From assembly GCA_963781775.1 (NCBI GenBank), contig CAWAHE010000010.1, positions 124,001-188,000 on the forward strand: a stretch of DNA of 64,000 bases, given 5' to 3'. The translations under genes and the position numbers were made by a program. The notes beneath the pieces were generated by a model. The model was not told the origin of the DNA and searched no databases. It worked only from the letters and a program-made list of their open reading frames with translations. This DNA is from CAVSRC01 sp963781775. Its GTDB lineage: Bacteria; Pseudomonadota; Alphaproteobacteria; Rhizobiales; Kaistiaceae. This document shows positions 1-8,319 of this stretch, in pieces. The number at the start of each line of letters is the position of its first letter. Position 1 is the stretch's first letter.

Positions 1-720
1 GAGACCGGCATCAGCCATCTGGCGAACGATCAGGCCGCCTTCGGTGTGCAGGCCGCCCCAGTAGACGACGGTCACGCCGGCGTCTTTCATCTTGGAGATC
101 AGCGCCGAGAAGTCCTTGTCGCCGACGTTGATGCCCTCATACATGACTTCCTTGAGGCCATCGTCGTTCATCGTCTTCTTGGTCTGGTCGGCAAGGCCTT
201 GGCCGTACGGGGTCTTGTCGTGGAGAACGGCAACCTTGCCATCCTTGTAGTGGTCAAAAATGTACTTGCCGGCAACCGCGCCCTGCTGGTCGTCGCGACC
301 GCACGTGCGGAAGGTGTTCCAATAACCGCGCTCGGTGAACTTCGGATTGGTCGAAGCCGGCGTGATCTGAAGAAGGCCGTTCTCGACGTAAACGTCGGAC
401 GCCGGGATGGAGACGCCGGAGTTGAAGTGGCCGTCAACGAACTTGACGCCATCGCCGACGAACTTGTTGGCAACCGAAACGCCCTGCTTCGGGTCCGAAA
501 CGTCGTCACCGAACTCGAGCTTGATCTGCTCGCCGTTCATGCCACCGGCGGCATTGATGTCCTTCGCTGCGAGTTCCGCGCCCTTCTGAAGCTGCGCGCC
601 AAAGGCGGCGTTCGGGCCGGTCAGCGGGCCGGCGACGCCGATCAGGACGTCGGCCTGGGCCGTCCCCGTCAGCGCCAGAGCGGCCGCTACGGCGACGCCG
701 GAAAGCCAATGCATTCTCAT
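1..720 (-). CDS. Branched-chain amino-acid ABC transporter substrate-binding protein (partial)
   Basis: Periplasmic binding protein of the LivJ/LivK family, which captures leucine, isoleucine, valine or related ligands for the adjacent LivHMGF importer. Residues 1-23 look like a Sec signal peptide: a basic start, an Ala/Leu-rich core and AQA before Asp24. The mature part opens with IGVAGPLTGPNAA, the usual start of this type I binding fold. Only 240 codons are visible; the C-terminal part of a protein that is normally about 370 residues lies beyond the window edge. The ATG at 720 is preferred over the in-frame ATG at 714 because a GGAG lies 8 nt upstream of it. The 105-bp gap to the gene before it suggests its own promoter. 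The exact ligand cannot be read from sequence. Confidence 0.93.
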   Translation of the reverse strand, partial: MRMHWLSGVAVAAALALTGTAQADVLIGVAGPLTGPNAAFGAQLQKGAELAAKDINAAGGMNGEQIKLEFGDDVSDPKQGVSVANKFVGDGVKFVDGHFNSGVSIPASDVYVENGLLQITPASTNPKFTERGYWNTFRTCGRDDQQGAVAGKYIFDHYKDGKVAVLHDKTPYGQGLADQTKKTMNDDGLKEVMYEGINVGDKDFSALISKMKDAGVTVVYWGGLHTEGGLIVRQMADAGL

Positions 721-785
721 ATCCCCTACTCCTGGTTGTTGATACGTCTTGGTTCGTAGTTTTAGTCAGTCGGCCGGCAAAGACC

Positions 786-797
786 GACCACGTGGTC
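786..797. promoter_or_regulatory. 12-bp perfect palindrome upstream of the livJ-like gene
   Basis: GACCACGTGGTC is a perfect palindrome lying 66-77 bp upstream of the livJ-like start codon, in the only sizeable gap of the liv cluster. A TTGACT-like -35 sequence lies just upstream of it (minus strand, 805-800), but no good -10 is visible. It could be an operator; the regulator is unknown. Confidence 0.35.
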
Positions 798-825
798 TAA
801 GTCAAACTCGTTTTTAGTTGGTTTG

Positions 826-1200
826 TCATCTGGTTTTCAAATTTGCAGCACCACTTGGTTGACGCTCGCGCCACGTTAGCGGTCCGGTCCGTTCGTACAT
901 CCACCGATATTGCGTGACCATTTGCGAGGTGCGGGTGTAGCGGAAACCGAGTAGTCCAAGTATCATAAGTACAATCATATCCGTGACATAGTAATGCACC
1001 GAGAACATCGTGCCTCCAAACAAGGCATGATGAATGAAACGCACTGCGACGCCAAGTAGCAGCAGGTAGAAGATCAGTTGAGGCAGCGGCTGCCAGCCAT
1101 TAGCGACGGCGCGGCCGGACATCCACGCGGCTGTCCCGCCAAGGATGCAGGTGACGAGCAGGAAGAGCCAGATCGAACTTTCTTCGTAGATGATACCCAT
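826..1200 (-). CDS. Small membrane protein of the liv cluster (DUF6867-like)
   Basis: A 124-residue protein with three likely membrane segments, at about residues 8-26, 40-58 and 70-88, and a polar basic tail. I believe it belongs to the DUF6867 family, which sits next to livF in many Hyphomicrobiales, but no biochemical role is established. It lies 15 bp downstream of livF on the same strand, so it is probably cotranscribed with the importer. An accessory or assembly role for the permease is an inference from position only. Confidence 0.7.
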   Translation of the reverse strand: MGIIYEESSIWLFLLVTCILGGTAAWMSGRAVANGWQPLPQLIFYLLLLGVAVRFIHHALFGGTMFSVHYYVTDMIVLMILGLLGFRYTRTSQMVTQYRWMYERTGPLTWRERQPSGAANLKTR

Positions 1201-1215
1201 GCCCGGTGCTCCGCC

Positions 1216-1950
1216 CTAGTGCCGACCGCCCTCGAGATAGGCAGCGCGCACCTCGTGCGCCTCGAGAAGTTCCTGGCCGGTGCCGGTCATCGTGATGAGT
1301 CCGTTGACCATGACGTAGCCGCGGCTGGCGAGTTTGAGCGCGTGATAGGCGTTCTGCTCGACCAGAAACACGGTCAGCTTCTCGGTACGATTCAGCTCCC
1401 TGATGGCGTCGAAGATCTGCTTCACGATCAGCGGCGCCAGGCCGAGAGATGGCTCATCCAGCAACAGCAGGCGCGGGCGCGCCATAAGCGCGCGTGCGAT
1501 CGCCAGCATCTGCTGCTCGCCGCCAGACAGCGTTCCGCCGCGCTGGTGAATGCGCTCCTTGAGGCGCGGGAAGAGCGTGAAGACCCGTTCGGCGTCTTCG
1601 TCGAAATGCGTCAGACCATCCAGGCTGGCGCCCATCTGGAGGTTCTCCAGAACGGTCATGCGCGGGAAAATGCGCCGACCCTCCGGCGACTGCGCAACGC
1701 GCAGACGGGCAATCTCGTGGGTGTGCATGCGCGTGATGTCGCGACCGTCGTAGGTAATGGTGCCGTCGCGCGCCTGCGGGTTGCCGCAGATGGTCATCAT
1801 CAGGGTCGATTTGCCGGCGCCGTTGGCGCCGATCAGGGCGACGATCTCGCCGGCGTTGACGTCGAGATCGACGCCGCGCAGGGCCATGATCTTGCCGTAG
1901 AAGGTGCGGACGTTGCGCACGCTCAGCAGAGGCTGGCCGTTGTCAGCCAT
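1216..1950 (-). CDS. livF: Branched-chain amino-acid ABC transporter ATP-binding protein LivF
   Basis: One of the two nucleotide-binding subunits of the branched-chain amino-acid importer; it hydrolyses ATP on the cytoplasmic face. Visible motifs are Walker A (GANGAGKST, about residues 41-49), the signature LSGGEQQ, Walker B LLLLDEPSLGLAP and the H-loop region ending in FLVEQN. At 244 residues it has the family's normal size. The ATG at 1950 overlaps the livG stop as TGATG; a GTG three bases upstream is an alternative. The overlap indicates translational coupling with livG. Confidence 0.96.
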   Translation of the reverse strand: MADNGQPLLSVRNVRTFYGKIMALRGVDLDVNAGEIVALIGANGAGKSTLMMTICGNPQARDGTITYDGRDITRMHTHEIARLRVAQSPEGRRIFPRMTVLENLQMGASLDGLTHFDEDAERVFTLFPRLKERIHQRGGTLSGGEQQMLAIARALMARPRLLLLDEPSLGLAPLIVKQIFDAIRELNRTEKLTVFLVEQNAYHALKLASRGYVMVNGLITMTGTGQELLEAHEVRAAYLEGGRH

Positions 1951-2819
1951 CACTTGCGCTCCAGCGTGACGAGCGCCTGTTCGACGTCCGCGATCTCGTC
2001 ATCCTCGACGCCCAGATAGGCGGCAATGACCCGCGGGTCGCTGCGCACGAAGCTGGTCGAGCCGTCGGAAATCTTCTCGCCGTAGTCGAGGACGATGACG
2101 TGGTCGGATATCTCCATGACCACGCCCATATCGTGCTCGATCAACAGCACAGACGTCTTGAAGTGGTCGCGGATGCGTTGCAGCAGGAGGTTCAGGCCGG
2201 CAGACTCGTTGGCGTTGAGACCGGCCGCCGGCTCGTCGAGGCAGAGCAGCTCCGGATCGGTGCACATGGCGCGGGCGATCTCCAGCCGGCGCTGGGCGCC
2301 ATAGGGGAGGTCGCCGGCGGGATCGTCGGCGCGGTCGAGCAGCCCGATTTCGTCGAGCCACAAGCGCGCTTTTTCTATGGCGCGCTCCTCGGCATGACGG
2401 AAGCTCGGCATACCGACCAGACCGAGAACAGTCATTCCCGAAGCGCGCATCAGGGCGTTGTGCTGGGCAACCAGCAGGTTCTCCAGAATGGTCATGCCGC
2501 TGAACAGTCGGATGTTCTGAAAAGTGCGCGCGACTTTCGCCTTGGCCGCGATGCGGAAGTCGGGCATGCGCTCCAGCTGGAATGTCTTGCCGCCCCGCTG
2601 GCGCATGGTGATCATGCCTTCGGTCGGCTTGTAGAAGCCCGTCACGCAGTTGAAGACGGTGGTCTTGCCGGCGCCGTTCGGCCCGATCAACGCGGTGATC
2701 TCGCCGCGCGCGGCCTGGAACGAAAGGTCGTTGATCGCCACCAGCCCACCGAAGCGCATGGTGAGATGCTCGATGGCGACGACCGGATCGTCGGATGTCG
2801 GAGAGCGGGCGGCGTCCAT
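1950..2819 (-). CDS. livG: Branched-chain amino-acid ABC transporter ATP-binding protein LivG
   Basis: Second ATPase subunit of the importer. It has Walker A GPNGAGKTT near residue 45, a Q-loop region containing RTFQNIRLF, which is typical of LivG, and Walker B LCLDEPAAGLN followed by NANES. The region after Walker A carries the insertion that separates LivG from LivF. It is 289 residues, slightly longer than the E. coli protein, with an acidic C-terminal extension after the usual AYLG ending. It starts one base after the livM stop and ends overlapping livF, so it is translated as part of one operon. Confidence 0.96.
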   Translation of the reverse strand: MDAARSPTSDDPVVAIEHLTMRFGGLVAINDLSFQAARGEITALIGPNGAGKTTVFNCVTGFYKPTEGMITMRQRGGKTFQLERMPDFRIAAKAKVARTFQNIRLFSGMTILENLLVAQHNALMRASGMTVLGLVGMPSFRHAEERAIEKARLWLDEIGLLDRADDPAGDLPYGAQRRLEIARAMCTDPELLCLDEPAAGLNANESAGLNLLLQRIRDHFKTSVLLIEHDMGVVMEISDHVIVLDYGEKISDGSTSFVRSDPRVIAAYLGVEDDEIADVEQALVTLERK

Positions 2820-2820
2820 C

Positions 2821-4290
2821 CTAGCCGTGACCCTCCTTGACCATGTCCGTCGAGATCGCCTTCCGCTGGAACAGGAACACCGTCGGTTTTCGCGTGCCGG
2901 CGAAGCCGCGGGGTTTCAGCACGATGACCGTCACCATCGCGAGGCCGAAGAGCAACATGCGGTATTGATCGGGATTGAAGTCGGGTCCGAATATCTGCTT
3001 GAGGAACGTGAGCTGCCGCATGATCTCGATGCCGCCGATCATGACGACGGCCGCGACCGCTACGCCGACCATCGAGCCCATGCCCCCGAGGACGACGATC
3101 GCCACGATCAGCGCCGACTCCAGGAACGTGAACAATTCCGGGCTGATGAAGCCCTGGCGCGCAGCGAAGAACGAACCGGCGAAGCCACCGAACATGGCGC
3201 CGATGGCGAAGGCGGTCAGCTTGGTGTTGGTGGTGTTGATGCCGAGCGAGCGGCAGGCGATCTCATCCTCGCGCAGCAACTCCCAGGCGCGGCCGATCGG
3301 CAGGCGCCGCAAGCGCGCTGTGGCGACGGCGGTTACCGCGCAAAGGATGAGCGCCAGATAGTAGAGGAAGATCTTGTAGTAGGCCGAGCTCAGCGGCAGG
3401 CCGAAGACGGCGGCGAACCCGTCGGGAGACGGGTCGAAGGACAGACCGAACAGCGTGATCTTGGGAATGCCGGTGATCCCGAAGCCGCCATTGGTGACTT
3501 CGCGCCAGTTGATCAGCACGAGGCGAATGATCTCGCCGAACGCCAGCGTGACGATGGCGAGGTAGTCGCCGCGCAGTCTGAGGACCGGGAAGCCCAGCAC
3601 GACCCCCCACGTGGCCGCCAGCAGACCGGACAAAGGCAGCAGCAGCCAGAACGACAGGCCGAGGTGCGTGGCAAGCAGGGCGTAGGCATAGGCGCCGATC
3701 GCGTAGAAGGCGACGTAGCCGAGGTCGAGCAGCCCGGCGAAACCGACGACCACGTTCAAGCCCCAGGCCAGCATCACGTAGATGAGGATCTGGATGCCGA
3801 AATTGTCGACCCACTTGATCGAGCCCTGGATGCCGACGAGGCCGAGGATGATCCCGGGATAGAAGACCAGCAGGACCAGAACGACCGGAATGATCCAGCG
3901 AATGATCTGGGCACGCCGGTCCTGTGCGGCGGCGGTCATCGCTTGACGCGGGCGGGCCAGCTGCGCCTGTCGCCACGGGCCGACGAAATAGACGGTCAGG
4001 AAGCGAACGGCCGCGATGATGGCCACGATGATGAACAGCAGCGGCCAGCGCGTGTTCAGGATCAGGCGGTTATTGATGTCCTGCGCGGTTTCGAGCCCGA
4101 TCAGCGGCGTGAACATGGCGAACGAGATGATGGCCGCGAAGAAGGCTTCCTTGAGGGCGCGGGGGAGGGGCGGTTGCGTTGGCGTGGCTGGGGCGAGTTC
4201 GCCGCGCGCGGCGGCGGCCGAGTCTTCCTGCTCGATCTGAGCGCCTTCCGGCTTGGTGTCCAGCGTGGCGCTTTCGTCGGTCGGGCTCAC
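2821..4290 (-). CDS. livM: Branched-chain amino-acid ABC transporter permease LivM
   Basis: Inner-membrane permease that pairs with LivH to form the translocation path. It has an acidic cytoplasmic N-terminus of about 50 residues, then roughly ten hydrophobic segments. The cytoplasmic EAA-type stretch (around GRAWELLREDEIACRSLGI) that docks on the ATPases is clear. At 489 residues it is longer than E. coli LivM (about 425), because of the N-terminal extension and an extra charged linker. Translation starts at GTG, directly adjacent to the livH stop codon. It sits between livH and livG with no spacer on either side. Confidence 0.95.
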   Translation of the reverse strand: MSPTDESATLDTKPEGAQIEQEDSAAAARGELAPATPTQPPLPRALKEAFFAAIISFAMFTPLIGLETAQDINNRLILNTRWPLLFIIVAIIAAVRFLTVYFVGPWRQAQLARPRQAMTAAAQDRRAQIIRWIIPVVLVLLVFYPGIILGLVGIQGSIKWVDNFGIQILIYVMLAWGLNVVVGFAGLLDLGYVAFYAIGAYAYALLATHLGLSFWLLLPLSGLLAATWGVVLGFPVLRLRGDYLAIVTLAFGEIIRLVLINWREVTNGGFGITGIPKITLFGLSFDPSPDGFAAVFGLPLSSAYYKIFLYYLALILCAVTAVATARLRRLPIGRAWELLREDEIACRSLGINTTNTKLTAFAIGAMFGGFAGSFFAARQGFISPELFTFLESALIVAIVVLGGMGSMVGVAVAAVVMIGGIEIMRQLTFLKQIFGPDFNPDQYRMLLFGLAMVTVIVLKPRGFAGTRKPTVFLFQRKAISTDMVKEGHG

Positions 4291-5211
4291 CTAGACCTTC
4301 TCCACTTCCGGTCGCCCGAGGATGCCCTGAGGCAGGAAGATCAGAACGATCGCAAGGATCGCGAACACCGCGACGTCCTTGTAATCGATCGAGAAATACG
4401 CCGACCACAGCGCCTCGATGATACCGATCAGAAGTCCGCCGAGCACCGCGCCGGGGAGCGACCCGATGCCGCCGAGCACCGCGGCGGTGAAGGCCTTGAT
4501 GCCGGGCTGGAAGCCATCGGAAAAGTTCACGACGCCGTAGAACATCAGGAACATCGTGCCGGCGACCGCGGCAAGCGCCGCGCCCATCACGAAGGTCAGC
4601 GAGATCGTCTGGTCGACGTCGACGCCGAGGAGCGCCGCCATGCGCCGGTCCTGCTCGCAGGCGCGCTGCGCCCGGCCAAGCGCCGTCTTCTGCACCACGA
4701 TCCAGAAGACCAGCAGGAGGAACGCGGTTAGTGCGAAGATGATCAGCTGCTTCAGCGCGATCGTCACCGGGTAGGTGCCGCTACCCTGGAACAGGGTGAA
4801 GACCTCGGTCACCAGCGGCGGGATCGGCTTGTTGCGCGGGCCCTGCGCGACCTGGACGAAATTCGACAGCACGATCGACATGCCGATCGCCGAGATCAGC
4901 GGTGCCAGCCGGAACGAGCCGCGCAGCGGACGGTAGGCGATCTTCTCGATGACCCAGTTCCACAGGCCGGTGAGCAGCATGCCGACGATGAGCATGATGA
5001 ACAGCGCCACCGCCACCGAGGCGATGCCGAGCCATGTCGTCACGATCAAGAAGGTGACCAGCGCGATGAATGCCGACACCATGAACACATCGCCGTGGGC
5101 GAAGTTCACCATGCCGATGATGCCGTAGACCATCGTGTAACCGATGGCGATCAGACCGTAAATCGATCCCAGGCTCAGCCCATTGATGAGCTGCTGGATA
5201 AAATAATCCAT
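4291..5211 (-). CDS. livH: Branched-chain amino-acid ABC transporter permease LivH
   Basis: Second permease subunit, 306 residues, a normal size. It begins with the family's amphipathic start and the conserved NGLSLGSIYGLIAIGYTMVYG region, then membrane segments up to a short charged tail. The cytoplasmic loop QRACEQDRRMAALLGVD is the ATPase-coupling segment. The ATG has an AGGGGT stretch a few bases upstream. It is the first gene of the livHMGF operon; the 116 bp before it separate it from the MFS gene on the same strand and probably carry the promoter. Confidence 0.95.
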   Translation of the reverse strand: MDYFIQQLINGLSLGSIYGLIAIGYTMVYGIIGMVNFAHGDVFMVSAFIALVTFLIVTTWLGIASVAVALFIMLIVGMLLTGLWNWVIEKIAYRPLRGSFRLAPLISAIGMSIVLSNFVQVAQGPRNKPIPPLVTEVFTLFQGSGTYPVTIALKQLIIFALTAFLLLVFWIVVQKTALGRAQRACEQDRRMAALLGVDVDQTISLTFVMGAALAAVAGTMFLMFYGVVNFSDGFQPGIKAFTAAVLGGIGSLPGAVLGGLLIGIIEALWSAYFSIDYKDVAVFAILAIVLIFLPQGILGRPEVEKV

Positions 5212-5327
5212 ACGACCCCTGTCCCCTGCGGCATCGTGTTTTGCTTGACTGTCGCAAGACCCGTGCCGGTTCTTTGAGGCTATCTTGGCTTAGGCCCGCG
5301 GCCAACACAACAGGGGGGAATCGCGGT

Positions 5328-6599
5328 CTATCGACCCGGAGGGGCCTCGCCGGGACGCTCCTGCGGATCGGTGGCCCGCGGATCGAGGGCTGCGCTCTCC
5401 GGGGTGACCGTCTTGGGCAAAGGCAAGCCCTGGAAGATCTCGCGTCCCGAGGGTTTCGGCGGTGCCCGTCGGGTCATGCGGAACAGGGTGTACGCCACGA
5501 CGAGTGCGTGAACCGCCGCGGTGAAAGCGAATAGGCCCTCCGGTATCCAATATTGCATGCCGATCGCGGCGGCGATCGGGCCGATCATGGTCCCGCCGCC
5601 GTAGAGCAGCAGCAGGCCGCTGGCGACCTTCACGAACTCGTCCGCGCCGGCGAAGTCATTGGCGTGCGCGACGGAGAGTGCGTACATCGGGTAGATCATC
5701 GCGCCGTAGAGCACAATGAGGCTGGTGATGACGACCGGATCGCGCGGGCGAAACGACACGATCGCCACGGCGATCGCCACGGCGCCGATGCCGACGGCAA
5801 CCAGAACGCGGCGACGATCCATGCGGTCCGACAGCCAGCCGAGCGGAAACTGAATCAGCGAACCGCCGAGGAGCGCGCCGGCGGTCAGCGTCGCTACTTG
5901 CGGAATCGCGAGACCGATCTTCTGGGCGTAGACCGGACCGAGCGTGCCGAAGGCGCCGTTGACCATGCCGACCAGGAAGCACGCGACCGCCGAAACCGGC
6001 GACAGAAAATACAGGCGGCCGATGTCGAAGCGGGTCGTCTTCAGCGGCTGCGGCGTGGCGGCGGTCGAAAGCGCGGTCGGCAAGATCGCCAGGCAGTAGA
6101 AGATCGCGCCGAGCACGAAATAGAAGTAGTCCGTCGGCGGATTGATCGCGAGCAGCAGCTGGCCGGCGGTCGACGCCGCGAAGTTCACCATTTGATAGAC
6201 GGAAAAGATCGTGCCGCGGTTCTCGCGCGTTGCCCGTTCGTTGAGCCAACTCTCCACGATCATGGCGGCGCCGGCAAAGCAGAAGCCGGAGACCGCGCGC
6301 AGCGCGATCCAGGTCGGCGGCGACACGATCAACAGGTTGAGCAGGATCGTCACGGCGCCGACGGACGCCAGCGCGCCGTAGGCGCGGATGTGGCCGACCC
6401 GACGCACGACCCGCGGGATCAGCACGCAACCGGTGACGAAGCCGAATGCCCAGCCGGTGCCGAGCAGGCCGAGCTCGGTGGTCGAGAATCCGGCGATCGT
6501 CCCATGCACGGCCAGAAGCAGGCCGTGGAGGGCGCCGGCCATCAGCAGAAAGGCAGAACCGAGAAGGAGGGAGGCAACGGCGACGAGCTGGAGGGCCAT
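5328..6599 (-). CDS. MFS transporter
   Basis: A 423-residue major facilitator with about 12 hydrophobic segments in two halves. The cytoplasmic loop between segments 2 and 3 contains RVVRRVGHIRAYG, a variant of the MFS motif A, and the corresponding loop of the second half reads LSDRMDRRRVL. The C-terminal 40 residues are polar and Pro-rich. The substrate cannot be inferred; the overall pattern resembles drug- or sugar-type efflux MFS proteins with a SDRxDRR loop. It is upstream of, and on the same strand as, the liv operon but separated by a gap, so a functional link is unproven. Confidence 0.88.
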   Translation of the reverse strand: MALQLVAVASLLLGSAFLLMAGALHGLLLAVHGTIAGFSTTELGLLGTGWAFGFVTGCVLIPRVVRRVGHIRAYGALASVGAVTILLNLLIVSPPTWIALRAVSGFCFAGAAMIVESWLNERATRENRGTIFSVYQMVNFAASTAGQLLLAINPPTDYFYFVLGAIFYCLAILPTALSTAATPQPLKTTRFDIGRLYFLSPVSAVACFLVGMVNGAFGTLGPVYAQKIGLAIPQVATLTAGALLGGSLIQFPLGWLSDRMDRRRVLVAVGIGAVAIAVAIVSFRPRDPVVITSLIVLYGAMIYPMYALSVAHANDFAGADEFVKVASGLLLLYGGGTMIGPIAAAIGMQYWIPEGLFAFTAAVHALVVAYTLFRMTRRAPPKPSGREIFQGLPLPKTVTPESAALDPRATDPQERPGEAPPGR

Positions 6600-6690
6600 G
6601 AAACCGGCGTTCGGTCCGCAATCGAATCAGCGCGATCCCGTTGTCCGCCGGGCAGGCGACGATTTCAAGGTTCGCGGCCGCGCGGAACGG

Positions 6691-7353
6691 CTACATGATG
6701 CCGGTTTTAGCGAAAATCTCCTGCGTCGGTTCCCCGGCTTCGATCATGCGGCGCACACTGTCCTCGCCGTCCACCTTGCCGAGCGCCGCTCGCACGATGT
6801 CCTCGGCCTGGGCCGCGGGAACGATCACCACGCCGTCGATATCGCCGACGAGAATGTCGCCTGGCTGCGCCCGAGTGCCGTTTGGAAACGTGATCGGCGA
6901 GCGGAAATCGACCACGTGACCGCGACCACGCTGATCCTGTGCATAAGCGCCGCGTGAGAATACCGGGAAGCCGCGATCGAGGATTTCACGCGTGTCGCGG
7001 TGGTAGCCGTCGAAGACGGCACCGGGGCTGCCGAGCCGGGCTGCGCGTCCGCTCATCAGCCCGCCCCACAGGGAAAAGTTCAGCGATCCGCCGGTGGTGA
7101 GGTAAATCTCGCCGGGTTTCAGGTCATCCAGCGCCCGAAACATCAGTCCGAACGGGTCGGAGGCTGCATCCTGGGGGCGAACGTCGGCGACCTGCACCGG
7201 CATGGCGCGCCCGACCAGGACCAATGCGGGATCGATCGGCCGGATCTCCGGCGGCAGGAACTGGTGGTGGAGGCCGGCAAGGTCCATCACATCGCCGATC
7301 ACCGCAGTGAACAGGCGATCGCGAATGGTGGCGAAGAGTTCGTGATCGTTCAT
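6691..7353 (-). CDS. RraA family protein
   Basis: A 220-residue member of the RraA/dimethylmenaquinone-methyltransferase-like fold. Members include the RNase E regulator RraA and class II HMG/CHA pyruvate aldolases. The C-terminal half carries the family's core: a GAVFDG strand-loop followed by RDTREI, then a PGD motif and VGDIDGVVIVP. The Arg and Asp residues of the metal/pyruvate site appear present, so an aldolase or decarboxylase activity on a small keto acid is possible; the old methyltransferase name is wrong for this family. Its start codon overlaps the stop of the upstream glycosylase gene as ATGA. Confidence 0.85.
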   Translation of the reverse strand: MNDHELFATIRDRLFTAVIGDVMDLAGLHHQFLPPEIRPIDPALVLVGRAMPVQVADVRPQDAASDPFGLMFRALDDLKPGEIYLTTGGSLNFSLWGGLMSGRAARLGSPGAVFDGYHRDTREILDRGFPVFSRGAYAQDQRGRGHVVDFRSPITFPNGTRAQPGDILVGDIDGVVIVPAAQAEDIVRAALGKVDGEDSVRRMIEAGEPTQEIFAKTGIM

Positions 7354-8204
7354 CCGGTCTTTGCTCCCGACTGTCCGGCGCCGTCCAGCGCCTCTTTCAA
7401 CGTGAGGAAATCGCGCCAGGCGAGGCGCTTCTGCAATGGCTGGCGCAGCAGGTAGGCGGGGTGCAACGACGCCATGGCGCGGATCTTTTTTTCGCCGGTA
7501 TCGAATTCGTGCCAGCGCCCGCGAAACTTGAGGATGCCTTCGCGATTGCCCATCAATTCCGCTGCGGCGGGAGCGCCGAGGCAGATTAGAAAGTCCGGCG
7601 CGCAGAGCTCGATCTGGCGCTCGATGAACGGCCGGCAGGCGGCGGTCTCCTGTGGCGTCGGCGTGCGATTGCCGGGCGGGCGCCAGGGCACGACGTTGGC
7701 GATATAGACCGAACTGCGGTCGAGACCGATCGCGGCGAGCATGCGGTCGAGCAGGCGGCCCGAACGGCCGACGAAGGGCAGACCTTGAAGGTCTTCCTCG
7801 CGGCCGGGTGCTTCGCCGACGAACATCACGCGCGAACCCGGCGTGCCGTCGGCGAAGACGAGCTGGGTGGCGGTCTGCTTCAGGTTGCAGCCGTCGAACC
7901 GTTCGAGCGCGTCGCGCAATTCCTCAAGCGTTGCGGCAGCCTTCGCGGCGGCGCGCGCCGCGCGAGCGGTGTCGTCCGGTGCGGCGGCGTTGGCGGCGGC
8001 GATGGTGGTGCGCGGCGCCGCTGGGACAGCCGGCCGTGGGTCGCGTGGGGGCAGGGCGCTTGGGAAGGGCGACGGCGCCGGTTCGTTTACTGGCCCGGCG
8101 CGGGTTTCAAGCCTGTTCACCGCCGTCTCTTCGAGCGTCGCATCGACACCCATGTCCGCGTACCAGGCAAGGAGGGCTGCGGCGGTCTGTCGGTCAGGCT
8201 GCAT
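7350..8204 (-). CDS. Uracil-DNA glycosylase, family 4
   Basis: Removes uracil from DNA to start base-excision repair. The N-terminal 85 residues are a low-complexity Pro/Ala linker; the catalytic domain follows. Family-4 motifs are clear: GEAPGREED (catalytic loop), PFVGRSG, NRTPTPQE and the HPAYLLR leucine-loop motif near the C-terminus. Compared with the Thermus type, two of the four [4Fe-4S] cysteines appear missing. The first Cys of the N-terminal pair is absent (only GCNLK remains) and the VKCRPP cysteine is Trp (VVPWRPP). The cluster is therefore probably absent. The gene is coupled to the RraA-like gene by a 4-nt overlap. Confidence 0.9.
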   Translation of the reverse strand: MQPDRQTAAALLAWYADMGVDATLEETAVNRLETRAGPVNEPAPSPFPSALPPRDPRPAVPAAPRTTIAAANAAAPDDTARAARAAAKAAATLEELRDALERFDGCNLKQTATQLVFADGTPGSRVMFVGEAPGREEDLQGLPFVGRSGRLLDRMLAAIGLDRSSVYIANVVPWRPPGNRTPTPQETAACRPFIERQIELCAPDFLICLGAPAAAELMGNREGILKFRGRWHEFDTGEKKIRAMASLHPAYLLRQPLQKRLAWRDFLTLKEALDGAGQSGAKTG

Positions 8205-8319
8205 TCAAGTCACGCTTGTGTGAGGCCGGGGAGAAAATGCCGGAACGGCGACCTAGGTTTCTTGTCGGTCGAACATAGCACGCGAGGCAACAAGGATTGC
8301 CACGTCCGGAGCCAACACC

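Noticed and set aside
2650..4731. A 693-codon open frame on the plus strand across livG, livM and livH.
   Set aside because: It is antisense to three clear transporter genes and its product is rich in Asp, Glu, Arg and His without domains; long antisense frames are usual at this GC content.
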